NCBI GenBank assembly: GCA_037446115.1
Contig: JBBIJF010000010.1
Span: 75,555 to 139,554, forward strand
Direction: 5' to 3'
From: JANWXD01 sp037446115
GTDB taxonomy: Bacteria > Acidobacteriota > Terriglobia > Bryobacterales > Bryobacteraceae
DNA: 64,000 nt
Of this stretch, positions 9,283 to 17,410 are shown in pieces. Position 1 is the stretch's first letter, and each line of letters starts with the position of its first letter. Both the position numbers and the translations under genes were made by a program. The notes beneath the pieces are model-generated. The model searched no databases and was not told the DNA's origin. It was given only the letters and a program-made list of their open reading frames with translations.

Positions 9283-9449
9283 TTGCGATCGCAGAAAACC
9301 GGCCCAAAAAAGGCCCGTTGCGGCCAACCCGTCTCTGTGCTATCACAGGAGTAGGCCGAAGCCGGAACAGACAGGAATCCGATCACCGGCTTGTTCAAAA
9401 CACCTGACCGGGCTCGGTCATACGACTGTCATCTTAAAGGAGTCATGCC

Positions 9450-9761
9450 GTGGAAGCCATTGTGAATCGAAAGCTGATCCGCCCTCCGCTCAATGAGGTC
9501 AAGGAGAAGGCGAACGCGCGCCGGAACCAGAAAAAGCCCGTTCCCGCCGACCAGACCCATGCGGAGACCTTCTATTACCTCAAGCAGATGCAGGCAAAGA
9601 CTCCCATGGTGGTGGTCCTGAAGGACGGCGAGACGATTCATGGCGTCATCGAGTGGTACGACAAGGCTTGTCTGAAGATCCACCGCAGCGACGGGCCGAA
9701 CTTGCTCATCTACAAGCCGAGCATCAAGTACATGTTCAAGGCCAACCAGGCGCACGGCTAG
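9450..9761 (+). CDS. Hfq-like LSm RNA-binding protein
   Basis: A 103-residue protein with an LSm/Hfq core in its second half: the Sm1 strand pattern VVVLKDGETIHGVIEWYD and an Sm2-like segment NLLIYKPSIKYM. The usual Hfq YKH triplet is replaced by YKP. An N-terminal extension of about 35 basic residues precedes the fold, whereas classical Hfq has a short N-terminus and a flexible C-terminus. Hfq forms hexameric rings that pair small RNAs with mRNAs; this form is inferred to do likewise. GTG 9450 is supported by AAAGGAG at 9436-9442, 7 nt upstream; the out-of-frame ATG at 9445 stops at once. The stop overlaps the convergent thioesterase stop in a shared CTAG. Confidence 0.75.
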   Translation: MEAIVNRKLIRPPLNEVKEKANARRNQKKPVPADQTHAETFYYLKQMQAKTPMVVVLKDGETIHGVIEWYDKACLKIHRSDGPNLLIYKPSIKYMFKANQAHG

Positions 9762-10258
9762 GGCAGCGCGCGCTCGCGGGAAGGCGAGCGCAATCGGAGG
9801 CGATATTCCCGCCGCCGGCCGGCCTCCTCGAAGCGCCGCTTTTCTTCCTCGGTCTCGGGGATGACCGGCGGGATCGGCGTCGGGCGGCCATGTTCGTCCA
9901 AAGCCACGAAGGTCAGGTAGGCTGAGGATGTGTGGCGCACTTCGCCCGTGGTCAGATCCTCCACCATCACCTTGACGCCGACTTCCATCGAGGTACGGAA
10001 CACCCGGTTTACGGAGGACTTCAACACGACCAGCTGTCCGATATAAACGGGGTGGAGAAAAGTCATGTGGTCCACGGAGGCCGTAACCACCGGGCGTCTG
10101 GCGTGGCGCGTGGCCGCGATGGCGCCGGCCAGGTCCACAAGGTGCATGACACGGCCGCCAAGCAGATGGCCGAGCGGATTGGCGTCGTTCGGCAGCGCGA
10201 TCTCGGAATACTCCGAAGCGGAAGCGCGTACGGGACGGCCTTCCATAGTGTCGCTCAC
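9758..10258 (-). CDS. Acyl-CoA thioesterase, hotdog fold (YciA-like)
   Basis: Cytoplasmic hydrolase of acyl-CoA esters. The 166-residue protein has the single hotdog domain with PNDANPLGHLLGGRVMHLVD, where the Asn/Asp and following helix form the active site, then VTASVDHMTFLHPVYIGQLV, both characteristic of the YciA/BFIT branch. The C-terminal 35 residues are charged. The start is GTG 10258, with TATCCT at 10267-10272 on this strand, 8 nt upstream; an in-frame ATG at 10246 is the alternative. Substrate preference cannot be read from sequence. Confidence 0.87.
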   Translation of the reverse strand: MSDTMEGRPVRASASEYSEIALPNDANPLGHLLGGRVMHLVDLAGAIAATRHARRPVVTASVDHMTFLHPVYIGQLVVLKSSVNRVFRTSMEVGVKVMVEDLTTGEVRHTSSAYLTFVALDEHGRPTPIPPVIPETEEEKRRFEEAGRRREYRLRLRSPSRERALP

Positions 10259-10292
10259 GTCTGATTAGGATAGCCTAGCAGGGGGGAACTCG

Positions 10293-10607
10293 ATGGCAGG
10301 AAATCGCCTGGAGATTTTGCGGCGGCTGGTGGAACAGAATCCCGGCGACAGCCGGACGCGCTACATGCTGGCGATGGAGCTTGCCGGGCTCGGAGATCTG
10401 GAAGGGGCCCTCGGCGAGTACGAAGCGCTGCTGGCGCGCGATCCGGCCTACTGCTATGCGTATTTCCACGCCGGCCGGGCGCTCGAGAAACTCGGCCGCC
10501 GGGAGCAGGCGCGCCAGATGTACCTCCGCGGCATTGCGGCCGCCGAACAGGCGGGCGATGCCCACGCGCGGGACGAGCTGCGCGGAGCTCTGCAGGCACT
10601 CGATTGA
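10293..10607 (+). CDS. Small tetratricopeptide-repeat protein
   Basis: A 104-residue protein made almost wholly of helical repeats. Two TPR-like units are visible, with the spacing A..G....A...Y...L...P in AGLGDLEGALGEYEALLARDP and again around AGRALEKLGRREQARQMY. It lacks a signal peptide or membrane helix, so it should be a cytoplasmic adaptor. AGGGGGGAA lies just upstream of the ATG. It is divergent from the thioesterase gene and convergent with ssb. The partner is unknown. Confidence 0.8.
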   Translation: MAGNRLEILRRLVEQNPGDSRTRYMLAMELAGLGDLEGALGEYEALLARDPAYCYAYFHAGRALEKLGRREQARQMYLRGIAAAEQAGDAHARDELRGALQALD

Positions 10608-10623
10608 GCGAGGTTGCCCGGCT

Positions 10624-11088
10624 TTAAAACGGCACGTCGTCGTCGGTGATGCCGAACTCCGGCGGCGGCTCCTCGGCGGGCGTCTGCGGGCTTTGCGCGG
10701 CGCGCGAAGGAGCAGGCTGGGCAAAGTCGTCCGCCGTGGCCGCCTCCGCGCCGCGGCCGCCGAGCAGAATCACATCGTCCGCCACGATTTCCGTGACGTA
10801 GATCTTCTTGCCGTCTTTTTTGTCCTCGTAGCTCCGTGTCTGGAGCCGGCCCTCGACGTAGACCTGCCGGCCCTTGGTCAGGTAGCCGGCGACGTTCTCC
10901 TGCCGCCACAGCACGACGTTGTGCCAGTCGGTCTCTTCGCGCCACTCCCCGGTTTGCTGGTCCTTCCAGCGGCGGCTGGTGGCCACCGGAAACGTCGTCC
11001 GTGCGGTTCCGTTGGCCGTGAAGCGCGTCTCGGCGTCCCGGCCGAGATTGCCGATGAGGATGACTTTGTTTACGCTTCGGGATGCCAT
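10624..11088 (-). CDS. ssb: Single-stranded DNA-binding protein
   Basis: Binds single-stranded DNA during replication, repair and recombination. The 154-residue protein has the OB-fold start MASRSVNKVILIGNLG, the conserved TEWHN-like segment ETDWHNVVLW, the strand KGRQVYVEGRLQTRSY, a low-complexity linker rich in Ala/Pro/Gln, and the acidic partner-binding tip DDDVPF at the C-terminus. The ATG at 11088 lies inside the 3' end of the upstream YkgJ-type gene, a 19-bp overlap, which suggests translational coupling. Confidence 0.96.
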   Translation of the reverse strand: MASRSVNKVILIGNLGRDAETRFTANGTARTTFPVATSRRWKDQQTGEWREETDWHNVVLWRQENVAGYLTKGRQVYVEGRLQTRSYEDKKDGKKIYVTEIVADDVILLGGRGAEAATADDFAQPAPSRAAQSPQTPAEEPPPEFGITDDDVPF

Positions 11089-11738
11089 GTTTCTTTGCAC
11101 TCTAGCATACCGTTGCGCCGGGGGTGCGGAGGGTCCGCCAGCAGGTCGGAAAAGTCCTCGAGCAGAGCCCGGGCCACGGTGAGGGGACGGGGGTCGCGAT
11201 AGCCTCCCCGGACGTTGTATTCGGCCTGCAGATCCTTCCACCGGGCATGGATGGCGGTCTGGATGGTGATCAGCTGCGCATCGGCGATCTCCTCGCCGTC
11301 CCGGAAGTTCAGTTCGCAGGCGAACACGCGGCCCGGCTTGTCCGGGTAGTACAACGGCATCCCGAATTTGCGGCAGATGAGCGGCCGCCATTCATAGATC
11401 TGACAAAGTCCGTCCTCCAAGGCTGGACAGGCCAGTCGCGATCCCGGCGGCGGCAGGTTCCCCCAAGCTTCCGGCTCGCCTCGCACCTCTACGAGCTTGC
11501 GCCGCTCCTCCAGGTAGATCCGGGCACGCTGCCGCAACCGTTCGCGTGCGGCCGCGGGCAGGTTACGGATTCCTTCGGAGATCACGGCCGCCTCCATCTC
11601 GGTGATCTGAAAGAGCTGATGGCAGCACTCCGAGCAGCCCGGACGGCACTGGATGCGCGGGCCCCACCGCTTGCGGTTCCGTTCGAACTCAGCCTGCACT
11701 TGATTGCAGATCTCGCGGAACCGTCCGATGAGGGACAT
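11070..11738 (-). CDS. YkgJ-family cysteine cluster protein
   Basis: A 222-residue protein with the YkgJ/CxxCxxCC-type metal-binding cluster: CRPGCSECCHQLF near residues 31-43, and later LACPALEDGLCQIYEWRPLICRKFG. These cysteines probably bind zinc or an iron-sulfur cluster. The family is widespread and biochemically uncharacterised. The ATG at 11738 is the best start in a frame open further upstream, and no good ribosome-binding site is visible. It precedes ssb and overlaps it by 19 bp. Confidence 0.8.
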   Translation of the reverse strand: MSLIGRFREICNQVQAEFERNRKRWGPRIQCRPGCSECCHQLFQITEMEAAVISEGIRNLPAAARERLRQRARIYLEERRKLVEVRGEPEAWGNLPPPGSRLACPALEDGLCQIYEWRPLICRKFGMPLYYPDKPGRVFACELNFRDGEEIADAQLITIQTAIHARWKDLQAEYNVRGGYRDPRPLTVARALLEDFSDLLADPPHPRRNGMLECKETWHPEA

Positions 11739-11777
11739 GGAGGCGCTGTGTGGCGATGAGGTTCCCACAAGACTCCC

Positions 11778-11805
11778 TTGCACTTTACCAGAATTCGGGC
11801 ATAAT
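11778..11805 (+). promoter_or_regulatory. Candidate sigma-70-like promoter for the gene at 11902
   Basis: TTGCAC (11778-11783) and CATAAT (11800-11805) are separated by 16 bp and point to the exported-protein gene 97 bp downstream. The -10 matches 5 of 6 consensus bases, the -35 only weakly. A second TAGAAT at 11876-11881 is closer to the gene. Confidence 0.3.
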
Positions 11806-11901
11806 CGTTCTTTGGGAACTGACGGGTGTCCCCGGGCCCAGGGGGCATCCCGGTGCCTCCGGAAGCCGCGGAGAGTAGAATAGGGGAGGAACGGGTAGGG
11901 C

Positions 11902-13146
11902 ATGCCTGCCGGATCGAGTCACCGACGTACTCAGGCTCTACTGCCCGCGATCGCGAGCCTGCTGTCGCTTTGCGGCCAGGCGCCGGCTCAACGGCTCATT
12001 CAGAGTTCTGCTCCGAACGGTCTTGTGCGGCTCCACAACACAGACTGGGCGGTGCTCGAGCTGCGCGAACCGCGCAAGGATCTGCCTTGCACCGTGACTC
12101 CGAACAAGCCCGTGCTCGGCTTTGACCTCAAGTTTCACTCCGGCTATGAGGTCAGCATCCCCTTGAAAGATCTGGCGGGCTCGGAGAATCTGCTCACCAT
12201 TCTCTTTCGCGTGATTCCGGATTCTCAGCAGGCCGAGCCGTCCTATTTCGTTCAGCACATTCGCGTCCCGCCCATTGAGACGGATGCCCGCGGCGAGGCC
12301 TACCTGCACGGAAGTTTCGACCTGGGCGAGGGCAAATACCGCGTGGACTGGCTGATGCGAGACCGCACCGAGCGCGTCTGCTCTGCCTACTGGGACGTGG
12401 AGGCGGTTCTGCCCCCCCGGGACCGCGACATCGCGGTGGCCCTTCCGCCCGCCACCGTGCGGCCGTCCGACTTCGAGCCGTTTCGCGACGAACCTCCGGT
12501 GCGCCGTGTGGATGGAGAACCGCCGCTGAACGTAAAGGTATTGATCAACTTCGCACCGCAGAATTCCCATTCGGCGGTGCTGCAGCCGCTCGACACGAAC
12601 GCGCTGGTGTCCATCCTGCGGAGCATCGCCCGGGAGCCTCGTATCGGCAAGTTCTCCATCATCGCGTTCAATCTTCAGGAGCAGCGGGTCGTTTATCGGC
12701 AGGACGGCGCTGAGCGTATTGATTTCCCGGCCCTCGGTGAAGCCTTACAAACCCTCAATCTCGGAACGGTGGACATCAAACGGCTGAGCCAGAAGGACGC
12801 CGAGACGCAGTTTCTGGCCGACCTGATCCGCAGGGAAATGGCCAACGAGGACCGTCCGGACGCGCTGATTTTCGCGGGTCCCAAGGTCATGCTCCCTGAG
12901 AAGATTCAGGAAGAGGATCTCAAGCAGATCGGCGGGCTCGAGTATCCGGTGTTCTACATGAACTACAACCTCTACCCGCAGGCCAACCCCTGGCGCGACG
13001 CCATCGGAGCGGTGGTGAAGTTCTTCAAGGGCACGGAGTTCACCATCAGCCGCCCGCGCGATCTCTGGTACGCGGTCACCGAGATGGTGTCGCGTATCGT
13101 GCAGTTCAAGCACGAACGGGCGGCTTCCAACGGGGCTGCGCGGTGA
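11902..13146 (+). CDS. Exported protein with divergent VWFA-like domain
   Basis: A 414-residue protein with a signal peptide (positive start, hydrophobic LLPAIASLLSLCG, cleavage expected near GQAPAQ). Residues about 30-165 form a beta-rich domain. From about residue 200 the alternation of buried strands and helices (VKVLINFAPQNS, then GKFSIIAFNLQEQRVVY, then PDALIFAGPKV) resembles a von Willebrand A fold, but the DxSxS metal site is absent. GGGGAGGAAC lies upstream of the ATG. It is followed after 4 bp by a signal-peptide methyltransferase gene and is probably cotranscribed with it. The VWFA comparison is an inference; no function is recognised. Confidence 0.65.
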   Translation: MPAGSSHRRTQALLPAIASLLSLCGQAPAQRLIQSSAPNGLVRLHNTDWAVLELREPRKDLPCTVTPNKPVLGFDLKFHSGYEVSIPLKDLAGSENLLTILFRVIPDSQQAEPSYFVQHIRVPPIETDARGEAYLHGSFDLGEGKYRVDWLMRDRTERVCSAYWDVEAVLPPRDRDIAVALPPATVRPSDFEPFRDEPPVRRVDGEPPLNVKVLINFAPQNSHSAVLQPLDTNALVSILRSIAREPRIGKFSIIAFNLQEQRVVYRQDGAERIDFPALGEALQTLNLGTVDIKRLSQKDAETQFLADLIRREMANEDRPDALIFAGPKVMLPEKIQEEDLKQIGGLEYPVFYMNYNLYPQANPWRDAIGAVVKFFKGTEFTISRPRDLWYAVTEMVSRIVQFKHERAASNGAAR

Positions 13147-13150
13147 TGCG

Positions 13151-13732
13151 ATGAAGCACGGGTTTGCGTCCTTTGCGCTGGCGATCCTGCTGGCAGCTTC
13201 TTGGCCGCTCGAGGCCCAGCAACGCCGCATCCGTCCCGATCACTGGCGCCATCCGGACAACCTGGCGCCCTTTGTCGCCACTCCGGAAATTGTCGCTGAG
13301 AAGATGCTGGAGGCGGCCGGCCTGAAACCGGGGGAAGTGGTTTATGACCTCGGCTGCGGTGACGGGCGCATCCTCTTCGTGGCGGCGCAGAAGTTTCAGG
13401 CCCGGGCCGTGGGAATCGAACTCTCGCCTGCGCTGGTGAAGCAGGCCTCTGAGAAGGCGCAAAAGCTCGGCCTGAGCGAACAGGTGCGCGTCGTTCAAGG
13501 GAATCTGTTCGACGCCGACCTCCGACCGGCTGACGTGGTGACGCTTTACCTGATGCGCCTTTCCAACGAACGGCTCAAGCCCAAGCTCGCACAGGAACTC
13601 AAGCCGGGCGCGCGGGTCGTCTCTCACGATTATGAGATCATGGGCTGGAAACCGGACCGTGTCGAAAAGGTGATGCTCCATCGCCGCCCGCACACGATTT
13701 ACGTCTACCGGATGCCGCCCACCCCGGAGTGA
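13151..13732 (+). CDS. Class I SAM-dependent methyltransferase with N-terminal signal-like sequence
   Basis: A 193-residue protein with the SAM-binding motif I VYDLGCGDGRI at about residues 67-77, motif II acidic end in GIELSP, and DVVTLYLM as the post-motif strand. The odd feature is its N-terminus, where ALAILLAASWPLEAQQ reads as a signal peptide with an AxA-like cleavage site. A SAM enzyme would normally be cytoplasmic. It starts 4 bp after the preceding exported-protein gene. The substrate is unknown. Confidence 0.8.
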   Translation: MKHGFASFALAILLAASWPLEAQQRRIRPDHWRHPDNLAPFVATPEIVAEKMLEAAGLKPGEVVYDLGCGDGRILFVAAQKFQARAVGIELSPALVKQASEKAQKLGLSEQVRVVQGNLFDADLRPADVVTLYLMRLSNERLKPKLAQELKPGARVVSHDYEIMGWKPDRVEKVMLHRRPHTIYVYRMPPTPE

Positions 13733-13800
13733 ATTCTCCGGGCGGCGGTCCCGCCTTTCGGCGCCGCGTTCGGGTAGCCTCCCGGGTTTGCCGCGCGTTC

Positions 13801-13806
13801 GATAAT
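13801..13806 (+). promoter_or_regulatory. Extended -10 box placed for a leaderless pfkB-type mRNA
   Basis: GATAAT ends 6 nt before the ATG at 13813, and no Shine-Dalgarno sequence lies between. Transcription from this box would begin at or next to the start codon. No convincing -35 element is seen. Confidence 0.4.
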
Positions 13807-13812
13807 CGGTGT

Positions 13813-14772
13813 ATGCCTGCATTTGACGTGGTGGGTGTCGGGCTGAACGCCACCGACACCTTGCTGCTGGTGCCGCGTTTCCCCGCCTACGCGGGCAAAG
13901 TGGCCATCGAAGATGAGCTGATCAGTCCCGGCGGCCAGGTGGCCAGCGCCATGGTCACCTGCGCGCGCCTCGGGCTGCGGGTGAAATACATCGGGACGGT
14001 GGGAGACGACGAGCGCGGCCGCATTCAGATGGAAAGCCTGGAAGCGGAAGGCATCAACCTCGACGACGTTCAGATACGCCACGGTTGCGCCAACCAGTCC
14101 GCCTACATCGTGATTGACCGCTCGACGGGGGAACGGACCGTGCTCTGGCGACGGCCGGAATGCCTGCGGCTGGAGCCGGAGCAGATCCGCCCCGAGCAGA
14201 TCACCTGCGCCCGGCTGCTCCACATTGACGGCCACGATACGCCGGCGATCGAGAAGGCCGCCCGGATCGCAAAGTCCGCCGGGATCCCCGTGACGGTGGA
14301 TGTGGACACGCTCTACCACGGCTTCGATCGCGTGCTGCCGCATGTGGATTATTTGATCGCCAGTTCCGAATTCCCTTCCCAGTGGACCAACGAGAGCGAT
14401 CCCTTCCGGGCCCTGGAGCTGATTCAGGAAGAATACGGCATGCGCGTGGCGGCGATGACGCTCGGTGCGCACGGGGCGCTGGCTCGCTCCGAAGGCCGGT
14501 TCCTGTACTCACCGGCGTTTGTCGTCAACTGCGTGGACACCACCGGAGCCGGGGATGTGTTTCACGGCGCCTTCTGCTATGCGGTGCTGGCGGGAATGGA
14601 TTTGCGGGAAGCTCTGGATTTTTCCAACGCCATGGCCGCCCTCAACTGTACGGCGCTCGGGGCGCGCGGGGGCATCCGCAGCCAGGCCGACGCCCGCGCG
14701 CTCATGCGGCGCGCCGAGCGGCGGGTCCACCCGGATTTCGCCGCGCACGCCTTCGTCACCGCTTCCCGATGA
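13813..14772 (+). CDS. PfkB-family carbohydrate kinase
   Basis: A 319-residue ribokinase-like kinase that phosphorylates a sugar or nucleoside with ATP. Visible motifs are the N-terminal GGQVASAMVTCARLG and the C-terminal VDTTGAGDVFHGAF with the catalytic Asp. The substrate is not evident. It heads the operon kinase-rhomboid-CxxC protein-bshB1, in which each junction is an overlap of one to four bases. The ATG at 13813 follows a -10 box by 6 nt and has no ribosome-binding site, hinting at a leaderless transcript. Confidence 0.9.
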   Translation: MPAFDVVGVGLNATDTLLLVPRFPAYAGKVAIEDELISPGGQVASAMVTCARLGLRVKYIGTVGDDERGRIQMESLEAEGINLDDVQIRHGCANQSAYIVIDRSTGERTVLWRRPECLRLEPEQIRPEQITCARLLHIDGHDTPAIEKAARIAKSAGIPVTVDVDTLYHGFDRVLPHVDYLIASSEFPSQWTNESDPFRALELIQEEYGMRVAAMTLGAHGALARSEGRFLYSPAFVVNCVDTTGAGDVFHGAFCYAVLAGMDLREALDFSNAMAALNCTALGARGGIRSQADARALMRRAERRVHPDFAAHAFVTASR

Positions 14773-15437
14773 TCCCGCTGCGCGACTCCCAGCCGAGCTA
14801 CTCCACTCCGGTGGTGACCGCCGGGCTCATCGTGGTCAACGTCCTGGCCTTCCTGTACGAGATCTCGCTCGACCCCTTCAGCTTGAACCATTTCATCGCC
14901 GCCTACGGTGTGATCCCCGACCGCTTTGATCCCTCTACGCTGGTGACCTCCATGTTCCTGCACGGCGGCTGGATGCACCTGATCGGCAACATGTGGTTTT
15001 TGTGGATCTATGGCGACAACGTGGAGGACATCCTGGGCAAGGCGAAATTCCTGCTGTTCTACCTGCTCTCCGGCATCGCGGCAGGGCTCGTGCACGTCGC
15101 CTTCAACCCCTACTCGCGCGTGCCGACCATCGGCGCAAGCGGCGCCATCGCCGGGGTGATGGGAGCCTATATGGTCAAGTTTCCCCGGTCCCGAATCGTC
15201 ACGCTCGTGCCCATCTTTGTGTTTCTGACGACGGTCGAGGTCCCGGCTTCCATCATCCTGGTTTACTGGTTCGTGATCCAGTTCTTCAGCGGGCTGGGAA
15301 CGATCGGCGAGTCGCACCTCTCGCAAGGGGGCGTGGCATGGTTCGCCCATGTGGGCGGGTTCCTGGCCGGCGTGATTCTGATTAAACTGTTCCCCACGCG
15401 CGAGCGCTGGCGCCGGCGGCCGGATCTGCACTGGTGA
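14769..15437 (+). CDS. Rhomboid-family intramembrane serine protease
   Basis: A 222-residue integral membrane protein with about six hydrophobic helices. It carries the rhomboid catalytic serine motif GASGAIAGVMG and the helix-6 histidine in WFAHVGGFLAG, plus the loop-1 HGGWMHLIGNMWFLWIYG with its conserved Trp/His/Asn. It should cleave substrates within the membrane. The ATG at 14769 overlaps the kinase stop (ATGA). The substrate is unknown. Confidence 0.93.
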   Translation: MIPLRDSQPSYSTPVVTAGLIVVNVLAFLYEISLDPFSLNHFIAAYGVIPDRFDPSTLVTSMFLHGGWMHLIGNMWFLWIYGDNVEDILGKAKFLLFYLLSGIAAGLVHVAFNPYSRVPTIGASGAIAGVMGAYMVKFPRSRIVTLVPIFVFLTTVEVPASIILVYWFVIQFFSGLGTIGESHLSQGGVAWFAHVGGFLAGVILIKLFPTRERWRRRPDLHW

Positions 15438-15688
15438 TGGAACGGGAAGCGGTGGTCATCCTCTACACGCGCCAGGGGTGCGGCTTGTGCGAAGAGGCAC
15501 GCCACGTGCTCGAACGCGCGCGCAAGCGGGCGCGTTTCCGGCTCGAGATCGTGGATGTGGACGGCGACGAGCAGTTGCGGGAGCGTTACGGCCATGACGT
15601 GCCCGTGATCGCCATCAACGGCCGGGAGGCCTTCCGGCACCGCTTGGACGAGCAGGCATTCCTGGCGCAACTCAGGAAACAAGCATGA
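15437..15688 (+). CDS. Small glutaredoxin-like CxxC protein
   Basis: An 83-residue thioredoxin-fold protein with VVILYTRQGCGLCEEA, a CGLC redox motif after the first strand, and VPVIAINGREAF, the cis-proline strand typical of glutaredoxin-like (DUF836) proteins. ATG 15437 overlaps the rhomboid stop in a TGATG junction; GTG 15434 in the same frame is an alternative. The next gene makes bacillithiol, so a role in thiol-disulfide exchange with that thiol is a reasonable but untested inference. Confidence 0.85.
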   Translation: MEREAVVILYTRQGCGLCEEARHVLERARKRARFRLEIVDVDGDEQLRERYGHDVPVIAINGREAFRHRLDEQAFLAQLRKQA

Positions 15689-16398
15689 CGGCCGCGCTCG
15701 ATGTTCTGGCGATCGCCGCGCACCCCGATGACGTGGAGCAGACCTGCGGCGGCACGTTGATCAAGATGGCGGAGGCCGGCTACCGGACGGGCGTCCTGGA
15801 CCTCACCGCCGGCGAGATGGGTACGCGCGGCACACCCGAGGTGCGCAAGCTCGAGGCCGAAGAGGCCGCCCGCCATCTGCTGCTTTCCTGGCGCGGTAAC
15901 ATGGGCTTGCCGGACGCGCGGCTGGAGAACACCCTGGCGGCCCGCCTTTCTCTGGCCGTGAAGATTCGCGAACTCAAGCCGCGCGTGGTGATCCTGCCCT
16001 ACTGGCAGGGGCGCCATCCGGATCACTACCGCGCCAGCGAACTGGGTTATGAGGCCTGCTACCTGGCGGGACTCGAAAAGCTCGATGAGACCACTCCCCC
16101 GCACCGCCCGTTGAAAATTCTCTACTCCTCGCTCTACGCCCCCGTGGCGCCGTCGTTCGTCGTGGACATCACCCGGCAATTCGAGCGGAGGATGGCCGCG
16201 CTGCTGAGTTACAGGTCTCAGTACGGCCGCCGCGACGCATCGGAGCTTTTCCCGAGCGAAGAAGAAATTCGCGAGCGCCTGGCCGCAATTGCCCGCTACT
16301 ACGGCAACCTGATCGGTGCGCGCTACGGCGAGCCGTTCGTCGTCCGCGAGACCTTGAAGGTGGACGATATCGTGGCGCTGGGCGTCAGGAGCTTGTGA
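15685..16398 (+). CDS. bshB1: Bacillithiol biosynthesis deacetylase BshB1-like
   Basis: Zinc-dependent PIG-L-family deacetylase expected to convert GlcNAc-malate to GlcN-malate in bacillithiol synthesis. The 237-residue protein has the zinc motif AIAAHPDDVE at the start and GRHPDHYRAS in the middle, both conserved in BshB. It overlaps the CxxC-protein stop by ATGA. The other pathway genes (bshA, bshC) are not in the window. Its 3' end overlaps the convergent ParA-like gene by 14 bp. Confidence 0.87.
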   Translation: MTAALDVLAIAAHPDDVEQTCGGTLIKMAEAGYRTGVLDLTAGEMGTRGTPEVRKLEAEEAARHLLLSWRGNMGLPDARLENTLAARLSLAVKIRELKPRVVILPYWQGRHPDHYRASELGYEACYLAGLEKLDETTPPHRPLKILYSSLYAPVAPSFVVDITRQFERRMAALLSYRSQYGRRDASELFPSEEEIRERLAAIARYYGNLIGARYGEPFVVRETLKVDDIVALGVRSL

Positions 16399-17410
16399 GC
16401 TCGGCGCGGACGGGCGCAGGTGGGATTTCCAGCCCGACCCGCGATGCGATCTGCCGCGCCAGTGCTTTGAAATCCTCCCCCGCGCTGCGCGCCGCTTGAA
16501 AGTGTGATCCGATCGCTCCGTCGCCCGGCTTGAGGTGAAACATGGGCTTGCGCGCCTCCTGCGCCATCGGAATCAGGCTTCGATAGTGCTTGAGCAGCGC
16601 CAGATTGTGCGGATCGTTTTTGATCGTGATGCCTTCGCCCGGCTGTTCGTCCAGGACCGCTTCGCGGTAGACCCCGGGAATCCGGCTGATCCACTTGTCG
16701 TAGGCGTGAACGGGGCGGTCCAGGCGGACGGAATGCTGCTGCACGACGTAGCCGGCGGGCTGCATCGTCCCCGCGGGCAAGTCGAGCTCGGTGTGCGGCT
16801 TTCGGGCCAGCCGGTCCTTCCACTCCTGGCGCCACCGCCTAAGCGTCGGGCCCAGGTTGCGGAGTCCTTGCAGCGAGAACAGATCCGGAGACAGCGGAAC
16901 GACGACATAATCGGCTGCGATGAGAGCCGCGCGGTTGATGGCGCCTAGGTTCGGCCCGAGATCCACCAGGACCACCGCCGCCTCCTGCTGCCGGGCGGCT
17001 TGCTGCATCACCCGCCAGAACGCCGAAATCACGCGGAAAGCCCGCTCCTTGCCGTCCAGGCAGGCGGGCCACTGGGACGACAGCTCGTCTTCAAATCCTG
17101 CCAGAGCCAGATCGCCTACCAGAAGGCTGAGCCGTTCGTCAATCTCCTCGACCGCGGGTTCGGAAATGTCACCGATTCCCCGCAGAAGGGGTTGGATGCT
17201 GCCGTAGATGGTGCGCGGGGGCGAAACCTCCCATAACTCCTCGACGCGGTCTTCTTCGAGAAACGCAGCCGTGAGGTTGGCCTGAGGATCCAAATCGGCA
17301 GCTACGATACGCACTTCCAGGTCGGCTAACATCCAAGCCAGGTGGTAGACGAGAGAGGTCTTGCCGACGCCCCCTTTGTTGTTAAAGAACGCGATGACAG
17401 GCGCGCTCAT
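16385..17410 (-). CDS. ParA/Soj-like ATPase
   Basis: A 341-residue P-loop ATPase with the deviant Walker A motif NNKGGVGKTS (both lysines of KGGVGKT present, residues 12 and 17), the switch AADLDPQANLT, and Walker B VVLVDLGPNLGAINRA. It is longer than plasmid ParA because of an insert and a C-terminal region of about 100 residues. No parB or parS sites are adjacent, so partition of the chromosome is unlikely. It overlaps the upstream AlbA_2/ATP-binding gene by 4 bp, making a two-gene unit. Such pairs could act in regulation or defence; that is inference. Confidence 0.85.
   Translation of the reverse strand: MSAPVIAFFNNKGGVGKTSLVYHLAWMLADLEVRIVAADLDPQANLTAAFLEEDRVEELWEVSPPRTIYGSIQPLLRGIGDISEPAVEEIDERLSLLVGDLALAGFEDELSSQWPACLDGKERAFRVISAFWRVMQQAARQQEAAVVLVDLGPNLGAINRAALIAADYVVVPLSPDLFSLQGLRNLGPTLRRWRQEWKDRLARKPHTELDLPAGTMQPAGYVVQQHSVRLDRPVHAYDKWISRIPGVYREAVLDEQPGEGITIKNDPHNLALLKHYRSLIPMAQEARKPMFHLKPGDGAIGSHFQAARSAGEDFKALARQIASRVGLEIPPAPVRAELTSS

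Noticed and set aside
9283..9449. A terminator or small RNA between iolC and the Hfq-like gene
   Set aside because: The only stem is a 4-bp GGCC pair around an A-rich loop with no T run; no RNA family is recognisable.
16385..17410. ParA-like protein as a chromosome or plasmid partition protein
   Set aside because: No parB gene, parS-like repeats or replication genes are nearby, and it is coupled to an AlbA_2 protein instead.
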